From: Roseitranquillus sediminis
GTDB lineage: Bacteria; Pseudomonadota; Alphaproteobacteria; Rhodobacterales; Rhodobacteraceae
Direction: 5' to 3'
DNA: 64,000 nucleotides
Assembly (NCBI RefSeq): GCF_016918935.1
Contig: NZ_JAFFOB010000005.1
Coordinates: 186,001 to 250,000 of the forward strand
Below, piece after piece: positions 1 to 8,616 of the stretch; position 1 is the first letter of the stretch; each line of letters starts with the position of its first letter. The position numbers were made by a program, and so were the translations under genes. Below the pieces are notes generated by a model. It saw nothing but the letters and a program-made list of their open reading frames with translations. It did not search any database and was not told the DNA's origin.

Positions 1-512
1 AGCTCGGCATCGGTCGCGAAGGCGCGCGCGATGGAGACGCGCTGGCGCATGCCGCCCGAGAGCGCGTAGGGGTAGTCGTTCTCGTGCCCCTTGAGCCCGA
101 GTGTCTCAAGCCAGCGCAGCGCCCGCGCCCGCCGCTCGCCGGCCGAGATGCCCAGCATCTCGAGGCCGAGCTCGACATTGCGGACCGCAGTGCGCCAGGG
201 CAGCAGGCGGTCGTTCTGGAACACGATTGCCATCTTGCCGCGGAACCAGTCGAACTCGCGGAAGGGGACGCGCCCCATCACGGTGACCGCACCCTCTGTC
301 GGCTCCATCAGGCCCGCGATCATGTTGAACATGGTCGACTTGCCGCAGCCGGTCTTGCCGAGAAGCGCGACAAGCTCGCCCTTGCCGATCTCGAGGTTCA
401 GGTGGTCGACGGCCGTCAGGGTGCCGAAGCGCTTGCTGACGTTCCGAAACTGGATCTCCGGCGCGGCTTCGTCCCTTGCGGTTGCGGCCGGCTGCGAGTG
501 GCGCTCCGTCAC
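1..512 (-). CDS. ABC transporter ATP-binding protein, nitrate/sulfonate/taurine type (partial)
   Basis: This is the ATPase of an SsuB/TauB-like importer; the C-terminal part runs off the left edge. About 170 residues are visible. The Walker A motif GKTGCGKST lies near residue 55, a Q-loop (VFQND) follows, and the ABC signature LSGGMRQR is near residue 153. The chosen GTG start (512-510) overlaps the permease stop as GTGA, so the two are probably translationally coupled. It is the last visible gene of a minus-strand operon of binding protein, permease and ATPase. The substrate cannot be fixed from sequence; sulfonates, nitrate or pyrimidine precursors are all used by this family. Confidence 0.9.
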   Translation of the reverse strand, partial: MTERHSQPAATARDEAAPEIQFRNVSKRFGTLTAVDHLNLEIGKGELVALLGKTGCGKSTMFNMIAGLMEPTEGAVTVMGRVPFREFDWFRGKMAIVFQNDRLLPWRTAVRNVELGLEMLGISAGERRARALRWLETLGLKGHENDYPYALSGGMRQRVSIARAFATDAE

Positions 513-1315
513 GACCGCTCCGAAATGGCGCGGTAGCGAAATGCTACGCGCTCGACCAAGCTGAGGATCCACTGGAAGAGGAGCACGAAGAAGACAAGCT
601 GCAACGTCCAAGCGAGCGCCCCTGCCATGTCAAAGAGCTGCTGCTGCTGGAGGAGCTCGTAGCCGACGCCGCCCGAGGAGCCGACGAGCTCCGCCACGAC
701 CACAACGCGGCTGGCATTGCCGAGGTTCACCTTCCAGGCGGTGAGGATCTCAGGCAGCACTGCCGGCAGGACCATGGCGGTGAAATACTTCGGCCGCGTC
801 GGGCGGAAGCTCATCACCATCTCGAGGAGGTCCTTGTTCATTCCCCTGAGCGCGCCGACGACCTGGAAGGTGAAGGCTGGCAGCGTGGTCATGATCATGA
901 TGAAGAGAATTCGAAACTCGACGCCATGAAACCAGATGATCGCGAACACGACCCAGGAAAGCGCCGGGATGCCCTGGAAGAAGGTGAGCGTCGGGGTCAG
1001 CAGCCGGTCCGCGACGCGAAAGTTCGCGATCAGGAGGCCGAGGATCACGCCGATCGAGAACGCGCCGGCGAGGCCAGCGAGGATCCTGAGCGCAGTCGCG
1101 AGGACGCTCGAGAACTGCGACCAGGTCGTCAGGATCTGGAAGACCCGCGCGAACACATCGATGAGCGACGGGAACAGGAACGGCGGAAAGAACAGCGACG
1201 CGATCTGCCACGCGAGCGCAATCAGTACGAACGGCGCGGCGATCCAGAAGAAGCCCCGCGCCGCACCGAAGACCGGGTTCGCATAAGGATGCGCACTCGG
1301 CGTGACGTCAGTCAT
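509..1315 (-). CDS. ABC transporter permease, SsuC/TauC-like
   Basis: A 268-residue inner-membrane permease of the binding-protein-dependent transport family. Several hydrophobic segments are visible, the first around residues 18-48. The loop near residues 185-205 (ILTAWKVNLGNASRVVVVAE) matches the cytoplasmic EAA coupling loop that docks on the ATPase. Its ATG overlaps the stop of the binding-protein gene by four bases (ATGA), and its stop overlaps the GTG of the ATPase. The tight three-gene layout supports one import system. Substrate class is inferred only from family resemblance. Confidence 0.9.
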   Translation of the reverse strand: MTDVTPSAHPYANPVFGAARGFFWIAAPFVLIALAWQIASLFFPPFLFPSLIDVFARVFQILTTWSQFSSVLATALRILAGLAGAFSIGVILGLLIANFRVADRLLTPTLTFFQGIPALSWVVFAIIWFHGVEFRILFIMIMTTLPAFTFQVVGALRGMNKDLLEMVMSFRPTRPKYFTAMVLPAVLPEILTAWKVNLGNASRVVVVAELVGSSGGVGYELLQQQQLFDMAGALAWTLQLVFFVLLFQWILSLVERVAFRYRAISERS

Positions 1316-2292
1316 TCAGCACTGCCGCCCGCGTGGATCGTCGCGTCAGAGGGCATCTGCGGCAGATACTCGATCTCCAATCCGACCTCGTAGACCTTGC
1401 GAATCTCGGTCTCGAGATCGCCGGCCCAGGCCACATTCAGCCCAAGGCGATCGTTGTTGCGGATGAGGTCCGCGTAGTTCTGCACTACGTCTGTCGTCGC
1501 GTCGCCGCCGGCGATGACCGCGGCGGCCTCGTCCGGATTTGCTTTGACCCACTCGGCGGCATCCGAGTAGGCGGCGTAGAGGGCACCCACCGTGTCCGGG
1601 TTCGCCTCCACCCAGTCGCGATGCGCCGCGACGCCGAGGTAGGGGATGCTTGCGGAGCCCGCGAACTCTTCCCAGGCGCCGCCGATGTTGAGGTCGAGCG
1701 AGCGCACCTCTGCATTCTGCGACGTGAGCGAGGTGAAGGCCGGCTCCCAGAGCTGCACCGCCGCGGCGCGATCGGCCATGGCGTAGCCGACAAGACCGGG
1801 CGTCGCCGTGTTGACGGCGGTCACCTGCGACAGGTCGAGGCCCTGCCGACCCGCGAGCCAGCGGAACATCTGGTAGTTGGTCGTGCCGGTCGCCGCGGCG
1901 AGGTCCTTGCCTGCGAGGTCGGCCAGCGTCTGCACGTCATCGCGCGTGGTCACGACGGCGCCCCAGAAGTCGAAGAGGTTGAAGAGGTAGGTCGCCTCGA
2001 CGCCCCGCGCCTCCGCGAGGCCGACGGTCAGCAGCGCGGCGCTGCCGCCGACCTCGAACTCGCCGGAGTTGAACTGCGCCGCGTATGCGTCGGGCGTGCG
2101 CTCGGCGAAGGTGATATCGAGGCCGTGCACCTCGTCCAGGCCCTGGTCCTTGATGACGGGCGGCAGGAACGCGCCGAGCGACGGCGGCCCGAAGACAACG
2201 ATCGAGACCTCGGTCAGGTCCTGCGCCGGGGCTGCGTGGCCCGCGAACGCGGCGACCAGAGCGAGCGCCGAGACGGAAATGGTGCGTGACAA
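1312..2292 (-). CDS. ABC transporter substrate-binding protein, SsuA/NMT1-like
   Basis: A 326-residue periplasmic binding protein with an N-terminal signal peptide; the hydrophobic core is residues 6-22 and a plausible cleavage site is AAPA-QD. The body resembles the NMT1/SsuA/TauA group, including a domain-2 stretch on lost wild-type-like ligand loops (ATGTTNYQMFRWLA near residue 135). The start is TTG at 2292-2290, preceded by GGGAGG nine bases upstream; no in-frame ATG keeps the signal peptide intact. It is first in the operon with the permease and ATPase. Known relatives bind sulfonates, nitrate, thiamine precursors or aromatic acids, so the ligand is open. Confidence 0.88.
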   Translation of the reverse strand: MSRTISVSALALVAAFAGHAAPAQDLTEVSIVVFGPPSLGAFLPPVIKDQGLDEVHGLDITFAERTPDAYAAQFNSGEFEVGGSAALLTVGLAEARGVEATYLFNLFDFWGAVVTTRDDVQTLADLAGKDLAAATGTTNYQMFRWLAGRQGLDLSQVTAVNTATPGLVGYAMADRAAAVQLWEPAFTSLTSQNAEVRSLDLNIGGAWEEFAGSASIPYLGVAAHRDWVEANPDTVGALYAAYSDAAEWVKANPDEAAAVIAGGDATTDVVQNYADLIRNNDRLGLNVAWAGDLETEIRKVYEVGLEIEYLPQMPSDATIHAGGSAE

Positions 2293-2546
2293 CGTGTTTT
2301 TCCTCCCTTTTCCCGCGGGATCTCTGCCCGCTTATTGTTACAACCCGTTAGGACGCGGGCGGCTGAATGTCAATGCAACAGTGAGGCAATGGGGCTGGAG
2401 CTAAGGTGCGGACGATGAGACAATCGCCAGGGCGGCAGGCTCTTGGCGGGGCGAAGCGCAGGTCTGACAAGGGCTTGCGGTGACGCAGGCGGTGTCATAC
2501 GGACGAGCTCTCGAACATTGTCCTACATCCGGCTATGGGAGGCGAC

Positions 2547-3293
2547 ATGACCATCCTGGCGGCGGTAGGGCTGCTCCTCGTCGGCGCCTTCGTGAAAGGC
2601 ATTCTCGGGCTTGGCCTTCCGATGGTCGCGATCCCGGGACTTACGCTTCTCGTCGGGCTGCCGCAGGCGCTCGCCATGTGCGCCATCCCGGTCGCGGTCG
2701 CGAACGCGTGGCAGATCTGGCAGTTCAGGGGTGCCCGCAGCGCGCGCGGCCTTCTGCCGCGCTTCGTAGTTGCAGGCGGGATTGGCACGGCAGTCGGAAC
2801 CTGGATGCTCGCCTCCGTGCCGTCCGCGCTGCTCGAGGTGGCGCTCGCGGTCATGCTCGTGGTCTACCTGGTGCTCCGTCTGGCCAATCCGGGGCTTCGG
2901 CTTGGCCATCTTGTCGCGCGACGCCTTGCGCCCGGGGTCGGACTGGCCTCCGGGCTTCTCCACGGCGCAACGGGTATCTCGGGTCCAATCGCCGTCACCT
3001 TCTTCCACGCGCTGCGGCTGCCGCGGGAGGACTTCATCCTTGCCACCGGGACGATGTTCCTCGGCTTCACAGTGGTGCAGCTACCGGCCCTTGCCGCAGC
3101 CGGGATCCTCGGCTCGCAGGCAGTCGTCGTGGGCCTCCTGGGGCTGCCGGCTGTCGCCGCGGGCCTCATGCTCGGCAACATCGCGGCGCGGAAGGTGGAC
3201 ACTCGGCTCTTCGACCGGCTGGTCCTCATCGTCCTGGCCTGGACGGCGGCGACGCTGATCTGGCGCGCTGTGACCGAGGCGGGCCTGGTCTAG
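2547..3293 (+). CDS. TauE/SafE family sulfite/organosulfonate exporter-like permease
   Basis: A 248-residue membrane protein of the TauE/SafE family, built of about seven to eight hydrophobic segments with the typical first-helix motif GAFVKGILGLG and a second half repeat beginning near residue 140 (LLHGATGISGP). The family exports sulfite, sulfoacetate or related organic anions. I chose the ATG at 2547 because GGGAGG lies just upstream; an in-frame ATG four codons earlier (2535) has no good ribosome site. It is divergent from the ABC importer and convergent with another TauE-like gene, with which it shares a CTAG stop overlap. Confidence 0.88.
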   Translation: MTILAAVGLLLVGAFVKGILGLGLPMVAIPGLTLLVGLPQALAMCAIPVAVANAWQIWQFRGARSARGLLPRFVVAGGIGTAVGTWMLASVPSALLEVALAVMLVVYLVLRLANPGLRLGHLVARRLAPGVGLASGLLHGATGISGPIAVTFFHALRLPREDFILATGTMFLGFTVVQLPALAAAGILGSQAVVVGLLGLPAVAAGLMLGNIAARKVDTRLFDRLVLIVLAWTAATLIWRAVTEAGLV

Positions 3294-4078
3294 GCCGTCG
3301 TGAGGCCCCGCAGGATCAGGAGGCCGGCGCCGAGAGCGATCACGGCGCGATAGGCGGCGAAGAAGCCGCGGTCCGAGATCCGTCGCGAGACGCGGGCGCC
3401 GATCCAGCCGGCAAGGAGGCCCGGTGGCAGCAGCAGCAGCGCCTCCGCGAAGAGCGTGTGCGTCAAGTGGCCGCTGAGGGCCAGCATCGCCGTGCGCCAG
3501 ACGAGGATCACGGCGGTCACGAGTATGATGGTCGCGCGGAACCCCTGCCGGTCGGGCGCGAAGACGCGGACGTAGAGCGAGATGAACGAGATCGCGCCGG
3601 CGCCGACTATTCCGGAGATGAGGCCGGCAACGGTCCCGAAGGCGGGACCGATGGTCCTCACGTTGCGCCGCACGAAGGGCGCGAGCGGATCGAAGAGGCC
3701 GAACGCGTCGGCAAGGATCGAGAGGAGGATGATCAGCCCGGTGACGACGCTGAGCGACGCGCCGTCGATGCGCGAGAAGATCCAGACGCCGACCGCAATG
3801 GCCGGAAGCAGGAAGATCGCGAGGCGAACGACGAGCCCGCGCTGACCATGGCGCAGGCCGTCAGGCATGTACTGCACGTGCGTCATGAGGTTGGTAACGG
3901 CGGCGAGCACCACCGCCTGGTGCGGCGTGATCACGAACGACCCGGCGACGATCAGGATCGGCACTGCGCCGTAGCCGAAGATGCCCTTTACGAAGAACGA
4001 TGCGCTGTAGACCAGAACGAGCGCGACGATCCCGGTGGACGAAAGCGCCTCGAACGGCGCGGCGGCGAGGAGCTGCAT
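3290..4078 (-). CDS. TauE/SafE family permease
   Basis: A 262-residue integral membrane protein of the TauE/SafE family, distinct in sequence from the convergent neighbour. The N-terminal half has the repeat signature SFFVKGIFGYGAVPI near residue 30, and the second repeat starts near residue 145 (GTVAGLISGIVGAGA). It follows the MarR gene by 15 bases on the same strand and the aldehyde dehydrogenase beyond it, so the three may be co-transcribed. A role in exporting an acidic catabolic product or sulfite is an inference from the family and the neighbours. Confidence 0.87.
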   Translation of the reverse strand: MQLLAAAPFEALSSTGIVALVLVYSASFFVKGIFGYGAVPILIVAGSFVITPHQAVVLAAVTNLMTHVQYMPDGLRHGQRGLVVRLAIFLLPAIAVGVWIFSRIDGASLSVVTGLIILLSILADAFGLFDPLAPFVRRNVRTIGPAFGTVAGLISGIVGAGAISFISLYVRVFAPDRQGFRATIILVTAVILVWRTAMLALSGHLTHTLFAEALLLLPPGLLAGWIGARVSRRISDRGFFAAYRAVIALGAGLLILRGLTTA

Positions 4079-4093
4079 CCGGCGGCCTGCCCC

Positions 4094-4567
4094 TCAGTCC
4101 TCGCGCCCGGGACGCCACTCCGCCGAGAGACTGGCTATCATCCGTTCGAGCAGATCGAAGAGCTGCGCCCGCTCCTCAGGCGAAAGGTCGCGCGCGGCGG
4201 CGTCGTTCACCTCGACGGCGCAGGCGGCGAGCTCGCCCTGCAGCTCGCGGCCCTTGGCCGTCAGGAAGACGTTGACCCGGCGGCGGTCGGTGGCGTCGCG
4301 GTCGCGGCGGATCAGGCCCTTCGTTTCCAGCGCGTCGAGAATGGAGGTCGATGTGGCCTTCTTCACCTCGACCAGCGCCGAGAGCTCGGACGAGCTGACG
4401 CCGTCCTGCTCGTTGAGCCGTCTCAGGTGGTGAAACTGCGCGTGTGTGATCCCGACGCGTTCAAGCCGCGCCGCGAGTGCGCCGGAGAAGCTCTTGTGTG
4501 CCCGCCGCAGGAGGAGGCCGAGGCCGATCCTCCCGGGCTCCCGCTCGACGCTCTCCCGGCCCGACAT
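4094..4567 (-). CDS. MarR family transcriptional regulator
   Basis: A 157-residue winged-helix regulator. The recognition-helix region (VSSSELSALVEVKKATSTSI) sits near residues 55-75 and the wing with the usual DATDRRRVNVFLT stretch near residues 90-103. I chose the ATG at 4567 rather than an upstream start 29 codons earlier because GGAGGAG stands directly before it. MarR proteins usually respond to phenolic or carboxylic ligands; placed 83 bases after the aldehyde dehydrogenase stop and just before a TauE exporter, it probably controls this small operon. Confidence 0.9.
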   Translation of the reverse strand: MSGRESVEREPGRIGLGLLLRRAHKSFSGALAARLERVGITHAQFHHLRRLNEQDGVSSSELSALVEVKKATSTSILDALETKGLIRRDRDATDRRRVNVFLTAKGRELQGELAACAVEVNDAAARDLSPEERAQLFDLLERMIASLSAEWRPGRED

Positions 4568-4650
4568 CCCCGCTCCTCCTGCCGCGAAACCCGCGTCAAC
4601 GGTAGCAGACGCGATCGGGGATGCACCCCGGAGCGGGGTGAACGCGGCCG

Positions 4651-6078
4651 TCATGCGGCCTGGTGACCGAGGATCGCTTTCAGCTCGGTGAAGTCTTCGA
4701 GTCCGTGCACACCCTGCTCGCGGCCGTTGCCCGATTGCTTGTAGCCGCCGAAGGGGACGTCACCCTGCGCCGGCGCGTAATTGAGATAGACGCGGCCGAC
4801 GCGGATCTTGCGGGACACCCGTCGCAGCGCCTCGGGATCGGTGCCGGAGACGTAGGTCGCCAGTCCGTAGACGGAGTCGTTGGCAATCCGCACCGCGTCA
4901 TCCTCGTCGTCATAGCCCATTAGGCAGATGACCGGTCCGAAGATCTCCTCGCGCGCGATCGTCATGTCGTTCGTGACGTTGCTGAAGACGGTGGGCTTCA
5001 CGTAGTAGCCGTTCTCGAGCCCTTCCGGCTTGCCGGTGCCGCCGGTAACCAGGGTCGCGCCTTCTTCGATCCCGCTCGCAATCAGGGCCTGAACCTTTTC
5101 CCACTGCGCTTTGCTGACGAGCGGACCGAGGTCGGTGCCCTGCTGGCGCGGATCGCCCGTCTTCATTTCTTCCGCCGCAGCCTTGGCGATGGCAGCGGCC
5201 TCTCCCATCCGATGGCGTTCGACGAGCATCCGCGTCGGCGCCTGGCAAGACTGGCCGGTGTTGCGGTAGCAGAGCTTAGTTCCCGCGGCGACCGCGGCCT
5301 CGAACTCGGCCGAAGGCAGGATCAGGTTGGCCGACTTGCCGCCGAGCTCCTGGTGGACGCGCTTGACCGTGTCGGCCGCAGCCTTGGCGACCGCGATGCC
5401 GCCGCGGGTCGAGCCGGTGAAGCTGACCATGTCGACGTCCGGGTGCGAGGCGAGGTGGGCGCCGACGCCCGGCCCGTCGCCTTGAACGAGGTTGAAGACG
5501 CCCCTCGGCAGTCCTGCCGCGTCGACCGCCTCGGAAAGGATGACGGCCGAGAGCGGCGAGATCTCCGAGGGCTTCCATACCACCGTGCAGCCGGCGGCGA
5601 GCCCGTAGGCTATCTTGGAGGCGGCCTGGTTCAGTGGCCAGTTCCACGGCGTGATGAAGGCACAGACCCCGATCGGCTCGCGCACGACGAGCGAGGTGCC
5701 CACCGCCTCCTCGAACGCGTAGTCGCGCACCAGCTTGGCCGCCATCACGAAACGCTCCCGCGCCATCTTGGTCTGAACGTTGCGCGCGAACGAGAGTGGA
5801 GCACCCATCTCGCGGGTGATCGCATCGATCATCTCCTCGACGCGCGCGTCGTACTCGACCACGATCTGCTCGATGAAGTCCGCCCGGTCCGCCGGCGTGG
5901 TCTCTGCCCAGGCGTCGAATGCGGCGCGGGCCGCGGCCACGGCGGCATCCACGTCGTTTTCCGACGCGGTGCCGATCCTGGCAGTCACCGCCTCCGTCGC
6001 CGGGTCGACGACGTCGAGGGGCGCTCCGCTCGCCTCGCGCCATTCGCCAGCGACGTAGATGCAGCTCGCATGATCCAT
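4651..6078 (-). CDS. NAD(P)-dependent aldehyde dehydrogenase
   Basis: A 475-residue aldehyde dehydrogenase, full length for the family. The visible catalytic features are the cofactor-binding TPWNWPLNQ near residue 140, the general base glutamate in QELGGKSAN near residue 240, and the nucleophilic cysteine in NTGQSCQAP near residue 275. The ATG at 6078 has GGAGGG upstream; a longer reading frame back to 6234 crosses the promoter palindrome and is rejected. It is divergent from a ThDP-dependent decarboxylase, so it probably oxidises the aldehyde that enzyme releases to the acid (inference). Confidence 0.93.
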   Translation of the reverse strand: MDHASCIYVAGEWREASGAPLDVVDPATEAVTARIGTASENDVDAAVAAARAAFDAWAETTPADRADFIEQIVVEYDARVEEMIDAITREMGAPLSFARNVQTKMARERFVMAAKLVRDYAFEEAVGTSLVVREPIGVCAFITPWNWPLNQAASKIAYGLAAGCTVVWKPSEISPLSAVILSEAVDAAGLPRGVFNLVQGDGPGVGAHLASHPDVDMVSFTGSTRGGIAVAKAAADTVKRVHQELGGKSANLILPSAEFEAAVAAGTKLCYRNTGQSCQAPTRMLVERHRMGEAAAIAKAAAEEMKTGDPRQQGTDLGPLVSKAQWEKVQALIASGIEEGATLVTGGTGKPEGLENGYYVKPTVFSNVTNDMTIAREEIFGPVICLMGYDDEDDAVRIANDSVYGLATYVSGTDPEALRRVSRKIRVGRVYLNYAPAQGDVPFGGYKQSGNGREQGVHGLEDFTELKAILGHQAA

Positions 6079-6110
6079 CGGGTTTCCCTCCTCGGCTTGC
6101 GCAGTTGGCA

Positions 6111-6130
6111 TATTACGTATTACGTAATAC
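6111..6130. promoter_or_regulatory. Palindromic operator in divergent promoter region
   Basis: A perfect 14-base palindrome GTATTACGTAATAC occupies 6117-6130, with an overlapping upstream copy of ATTACGTA at 6113-6120. It lies in the 88-base gap between the divergent aldehyde dehydrogenase and ThDP decarboxylase genes. The TAC/GTA symmetry is typical of sites bound by GntR (FadR/FCD) regulators, and such a regulator is encoded two genes away (7921-8616). Binding is inferred. Confidence 0.6.
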
Positions 6131-6166
6131 GAAACGCGGCAACCGCGAAAGTGGGAGAGGGATTTC

Positions 6167-7918
6167 ATGGTGGCGAGCGACGAGATGGCGTGGGGCTCTG
6201 ACCTGATGGCGCAGGCGCTTCGCGACCTTGGCACCGACTACGTTTTCCTGAACCCGGGCTCCAGCTTCCGGGGCCTTCACGACTCGCTTGCGAATTTCCT
6301 CGGCGACGAAAAGCCGAAGATGGCGCTCTGCACCCACGAGATGATCGCGGTGGCGATGGCGCATGGTTACGCCAAGGCCACCGGCAACACCGGCGTCGCG
6401 ATCCTCCACAACCTCGTCGGCCTGATGAACGGGTCGATGAGCATCTTCAACGCCTTCTGCGACCAGACGCCGGTGCTGATCATTGGCGGCTCCGGGCCGG
6501 CCGATCCGGGGCAGCGCCGCTTCATCGACTGGGCGCATTCGGCGAACGCGCAGGGGGATCTGGTGCGGCCGTACGTGAAATGGACGGACGAGCCGGCGAC
6601 GCTTGACGGCGCAATGGACTCGCTCCTGCGCGCCGCGCGGATCGCCCAGACGGCACCGAAGGGTCCGGTCTACGTCTCGCTTGACGCGGGCCTGCAGGAG
6701 CAGCCGCTGGAGACATCGCGCACCACAGACGCCAACCTCACCCGCTATGCGCCGCCGCCGCCGGTCCATCCCGATCCGGCGGCGGTCGAGCGGGTCGCTG
6801 CCCGACTCCTCGCTGCGGAGGCGCCGCTGATCGTCTGCGGCCGGCTCGGCATCGACCGCCGCGCCACCCTTCCGCTCGTCCGCCTCGTCGAGGCGACCGG
6901 CGCCGCCTACCTAGACGACCGCTGCATCGCCTGCCTGCCGACGCGCCACCCGCAAAACCTGAACGGCGACCGCAAGGCCCGGTCCGAAGCCGACGTCATC
7001 CTCGCCCTCGACGTGCACGACCTCACGCTCGCGACCACGGGGTATGGCGTGGGGCGCAGTCACATCATGGGCGCGGGCCCCGGCAGCGCGGGTGCCCACG
7101 TCATCGACGTCTCGCTCAGCGACTGGTTCGGAAACTCGTGGTCGCGCTTCGGCGGCCCGACCCCGCCGCGGGACGACCAGATCCCGGCTGACCCGCTGGT
7201 GACGCTGGAAGCGCTGGCGGACGCGGCGGAGCGGCTCGGCGGCGACACGGCCCGCATTGCGACCCGCAGGGACCGGCTCGCAGAGCGGCACGAGGCGGTG
7301 CGCAAGCGCGCGGCCGAAACGCTGGAGAAGCGGTGGAGCGATAGCCCGATCTCGGTGGAACGCCTGACCCACGAGGTGTTCCAGGCCGTCCGCGCCGAAG
7401 ACTGGCGCCTCGTCGTGCGCAACCATCGCAGCTGGAAGGATGGCTACTGGGCCATTCCCGGTTGTGGTCACTACCTCGGCGGCGACGGCGGCGGCGGCGT
7501 GGGGTATGGCCCGGGCGCTGCGGTGGGCGCCGCCCTCGGCCTCAAGGGAACCGGCGTCCTGCCGGTCGCCATCCTCGGCGACGGCGACTTCATGATGGCG
7601 CCGGGTGCGATCTGGACGGCGGCGCATCTCGGGGTGCCGCTCCTGATGGTGCTGATGAACAACCGCTCCTGGGGCAACGACGAGCTGCACCAGCGCGAGA
7701 TTGCGCATCAGCGCGGCCGCGATGCCAGCCGCGCGCATATCGGCCAGCGAACGCACGAGCCGGATGCGGACCTCGCCACCGTCGCCCGCGGCTTCGGCGC
7801 CTGGGCGGCCGGGCCGGTCGCTGACCCCGAGGCTCTGGCGCCCGTCTTGCGCGAGGCGGTGGAGCGAGTGAAAGAGGGCGAGGTTGCGGTCGTCGAAGTC
7901 GTCGCCCAGCTGGAGTGA
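6167..7918 (+). CDS. Thiamine diphosphate-dependent decarboxylase/lyase, benzoylformate decarboxylase-like
   Basis: A 583-residue enzyme of the acetolactate synthase/benzoylformate decarboxylase superfamily. The N-terminal PYR domain carries the activating glutamate in CTHEMIAV near residue 64; the C-terminal PP domain has the metal and ThDP motif GDGDFMM near residue 470 with the downstream LMNNRSWGN. The family decarboxylates 2-oxoacids or joins acyl units. The start ATG 6167 follows GGGAGAGGG. Divergence from an aldehyde dehydrogenase suggests a 2-oxoacid to aldehyde to acid pathway. Its stop lies two bases before the GntR start, so the regulator is probably in the same transcript. The natural substrate is unknown. 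Confidence 0.88.
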   Translation: MVASDEMAWGSDLMAQALRDLGTDYVFLNPGSSFRGLHDSLANFLGDEKPKMALCTHEMIAVAMAHGYAKATGNTGVAILHNLVGLMNGSMSIFNAFCDQTPVLIIGGSGPADPGQRRFIDWAHSANAQGDLVRPYVKWTDEPATLDGAMDSLLRAARIAQTAPKGPVYVSLDAGLQEQPLETSRTTDANLTRYAPPPPVHPDPAAVERVAARLLAAEAPLIVCGRLGIDRRATLPLVRLVEATGAAYLDDRCIACLPTRHPQNLNGDRKARSEADVILALDVHDLTLATTGYGVGRSHIMGAGPGSAGAHVIDVSLSDWFGNSWSRFGGPTPPRDDQIPADPLVTLEALADAAERLGGDTARIATRRDRLAERHEAVRKRAAETLEKRWSDSPISVERLTHEVFQAVRAEDWRLVVRNHRSWKDGYWAIPGCGHYLGGDGGGGVGYGPGAAVGAALGLKGTGVLPVAILGDGDFMMAPGAIWTAAHLGVPLLMVLMNNRSWGNDELHQREIAHQRGRDASRAHIGQRTHEPDADLATVARGFGAWAAGPVADPEALAPVLREAVERVKEGEVAVVEVVAQLE

Positions 7919-7920
7919 GC

Positions 7921-8616
7921 ATGGAGCAGGATTCCAACTTCGATCTCGCGATCGAGCGGCCGTCGCTCCTCCTCCGTGACCAGGTCGTGGCGCGCTTGCG
8001 GCGGGCGATCGTCACCGGCCGCTATCGACCCGGCCAGCGCCTCCTCGAGCGCGAGCTCTGCGATGCCGTAGGCGTCAGCCGCACCTCCGTGCGCGAGGCG
8101 TTGCGCCAGCTTGAAATCGAGAAGCTCGTCGCGGTCGGCCCCCGCGGCCGCCCCTCCGTCGCCCTCATCACCAGCGCCCAGGCGCGCGAGATCTACGAGT
8201 TCCGCGAGGTGCTTGAAGCCGCCGCCATCCCGCTCTTCGTGGCTCGGGCGCCGGAGGCCGCGTTTCGACAACTGGAGGCCCTGACGGACCGTTTTGCCAA
8301 GGCGGTCGAAAGCGGCGATGTCGATGAGCGACTGCAGGTCAAGGTAGAATTCTACGAGGTGCTCTTCGGCGCCGCCTGCAACCCCTCGATGCAGACGGTC
8401 TTCATCCAGCTTTTCAACCGGATCGGCTTCCTCCGCTCCCGCTCGCTGCGCCAGCAGGACCGGGCCCAGATGCGGTCGGACGAGATGCGCGAGATCGTCG
8501 CCCGGCTCGTCGTGCGGGATGTTTCCGGCGCGCAGGCCGCCATCGTCCGGCACGTCCGCTCGGTGGGCGAGCTCGCCGTTCGCCACCTCGAGGAATTGGA
8601 GACGACGCGTGGCTGA
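7921..8616 (+). CDS. GntR family regulator (FadR/FCD subfamily)
   Basis: A 231-residue regulator. Residues about 14-75 form the winged helix, with the recognition segment VSRTSVREALRQLE. Residues about 85-215 are all-helical and fit the FCD ligand-binding domain. ATG 7921 is preferred because GGAG lies five bases upstream; a GTG two codons earlier overlaps the decarboxylase stop. FCD-type GntR proteins respond to organic acids. It most likely controls the divergent decarboxylase/dehydrogenase promoter through the palindrome at 6117-6130, and possibly the TAC/GTA-rich repeat at 15928-15963 (inference). Confidence 0.9.
   Translation: MEQDSNFDLAIERPSLLLRDQVVARLRRAIVTGRYRPGQRLLERELCDAVGVSRTSVREALRQLEIEKLVAVGPRGRPSVALITSAQAREIYEFREVLEAAAIPLFVARAPEAAFRQLEALTDRFAKAVESGDVDERLQVKVEFYEVLFGAACNPSMQTVFIQLFNRIGFLRSRSLRQQDRAQMRSDEMREIVARLVVRDVSGAQAAIVRHVRSVGELAVRHLEELETTRG

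Noticed and set aside
84-536. Several plus-strand frames over the first 500 bases
   Set aside because: They are antisense to a well-conserved ABC ATPase with Walker and signature motifs on the minus strand, which accounts for the open frames.
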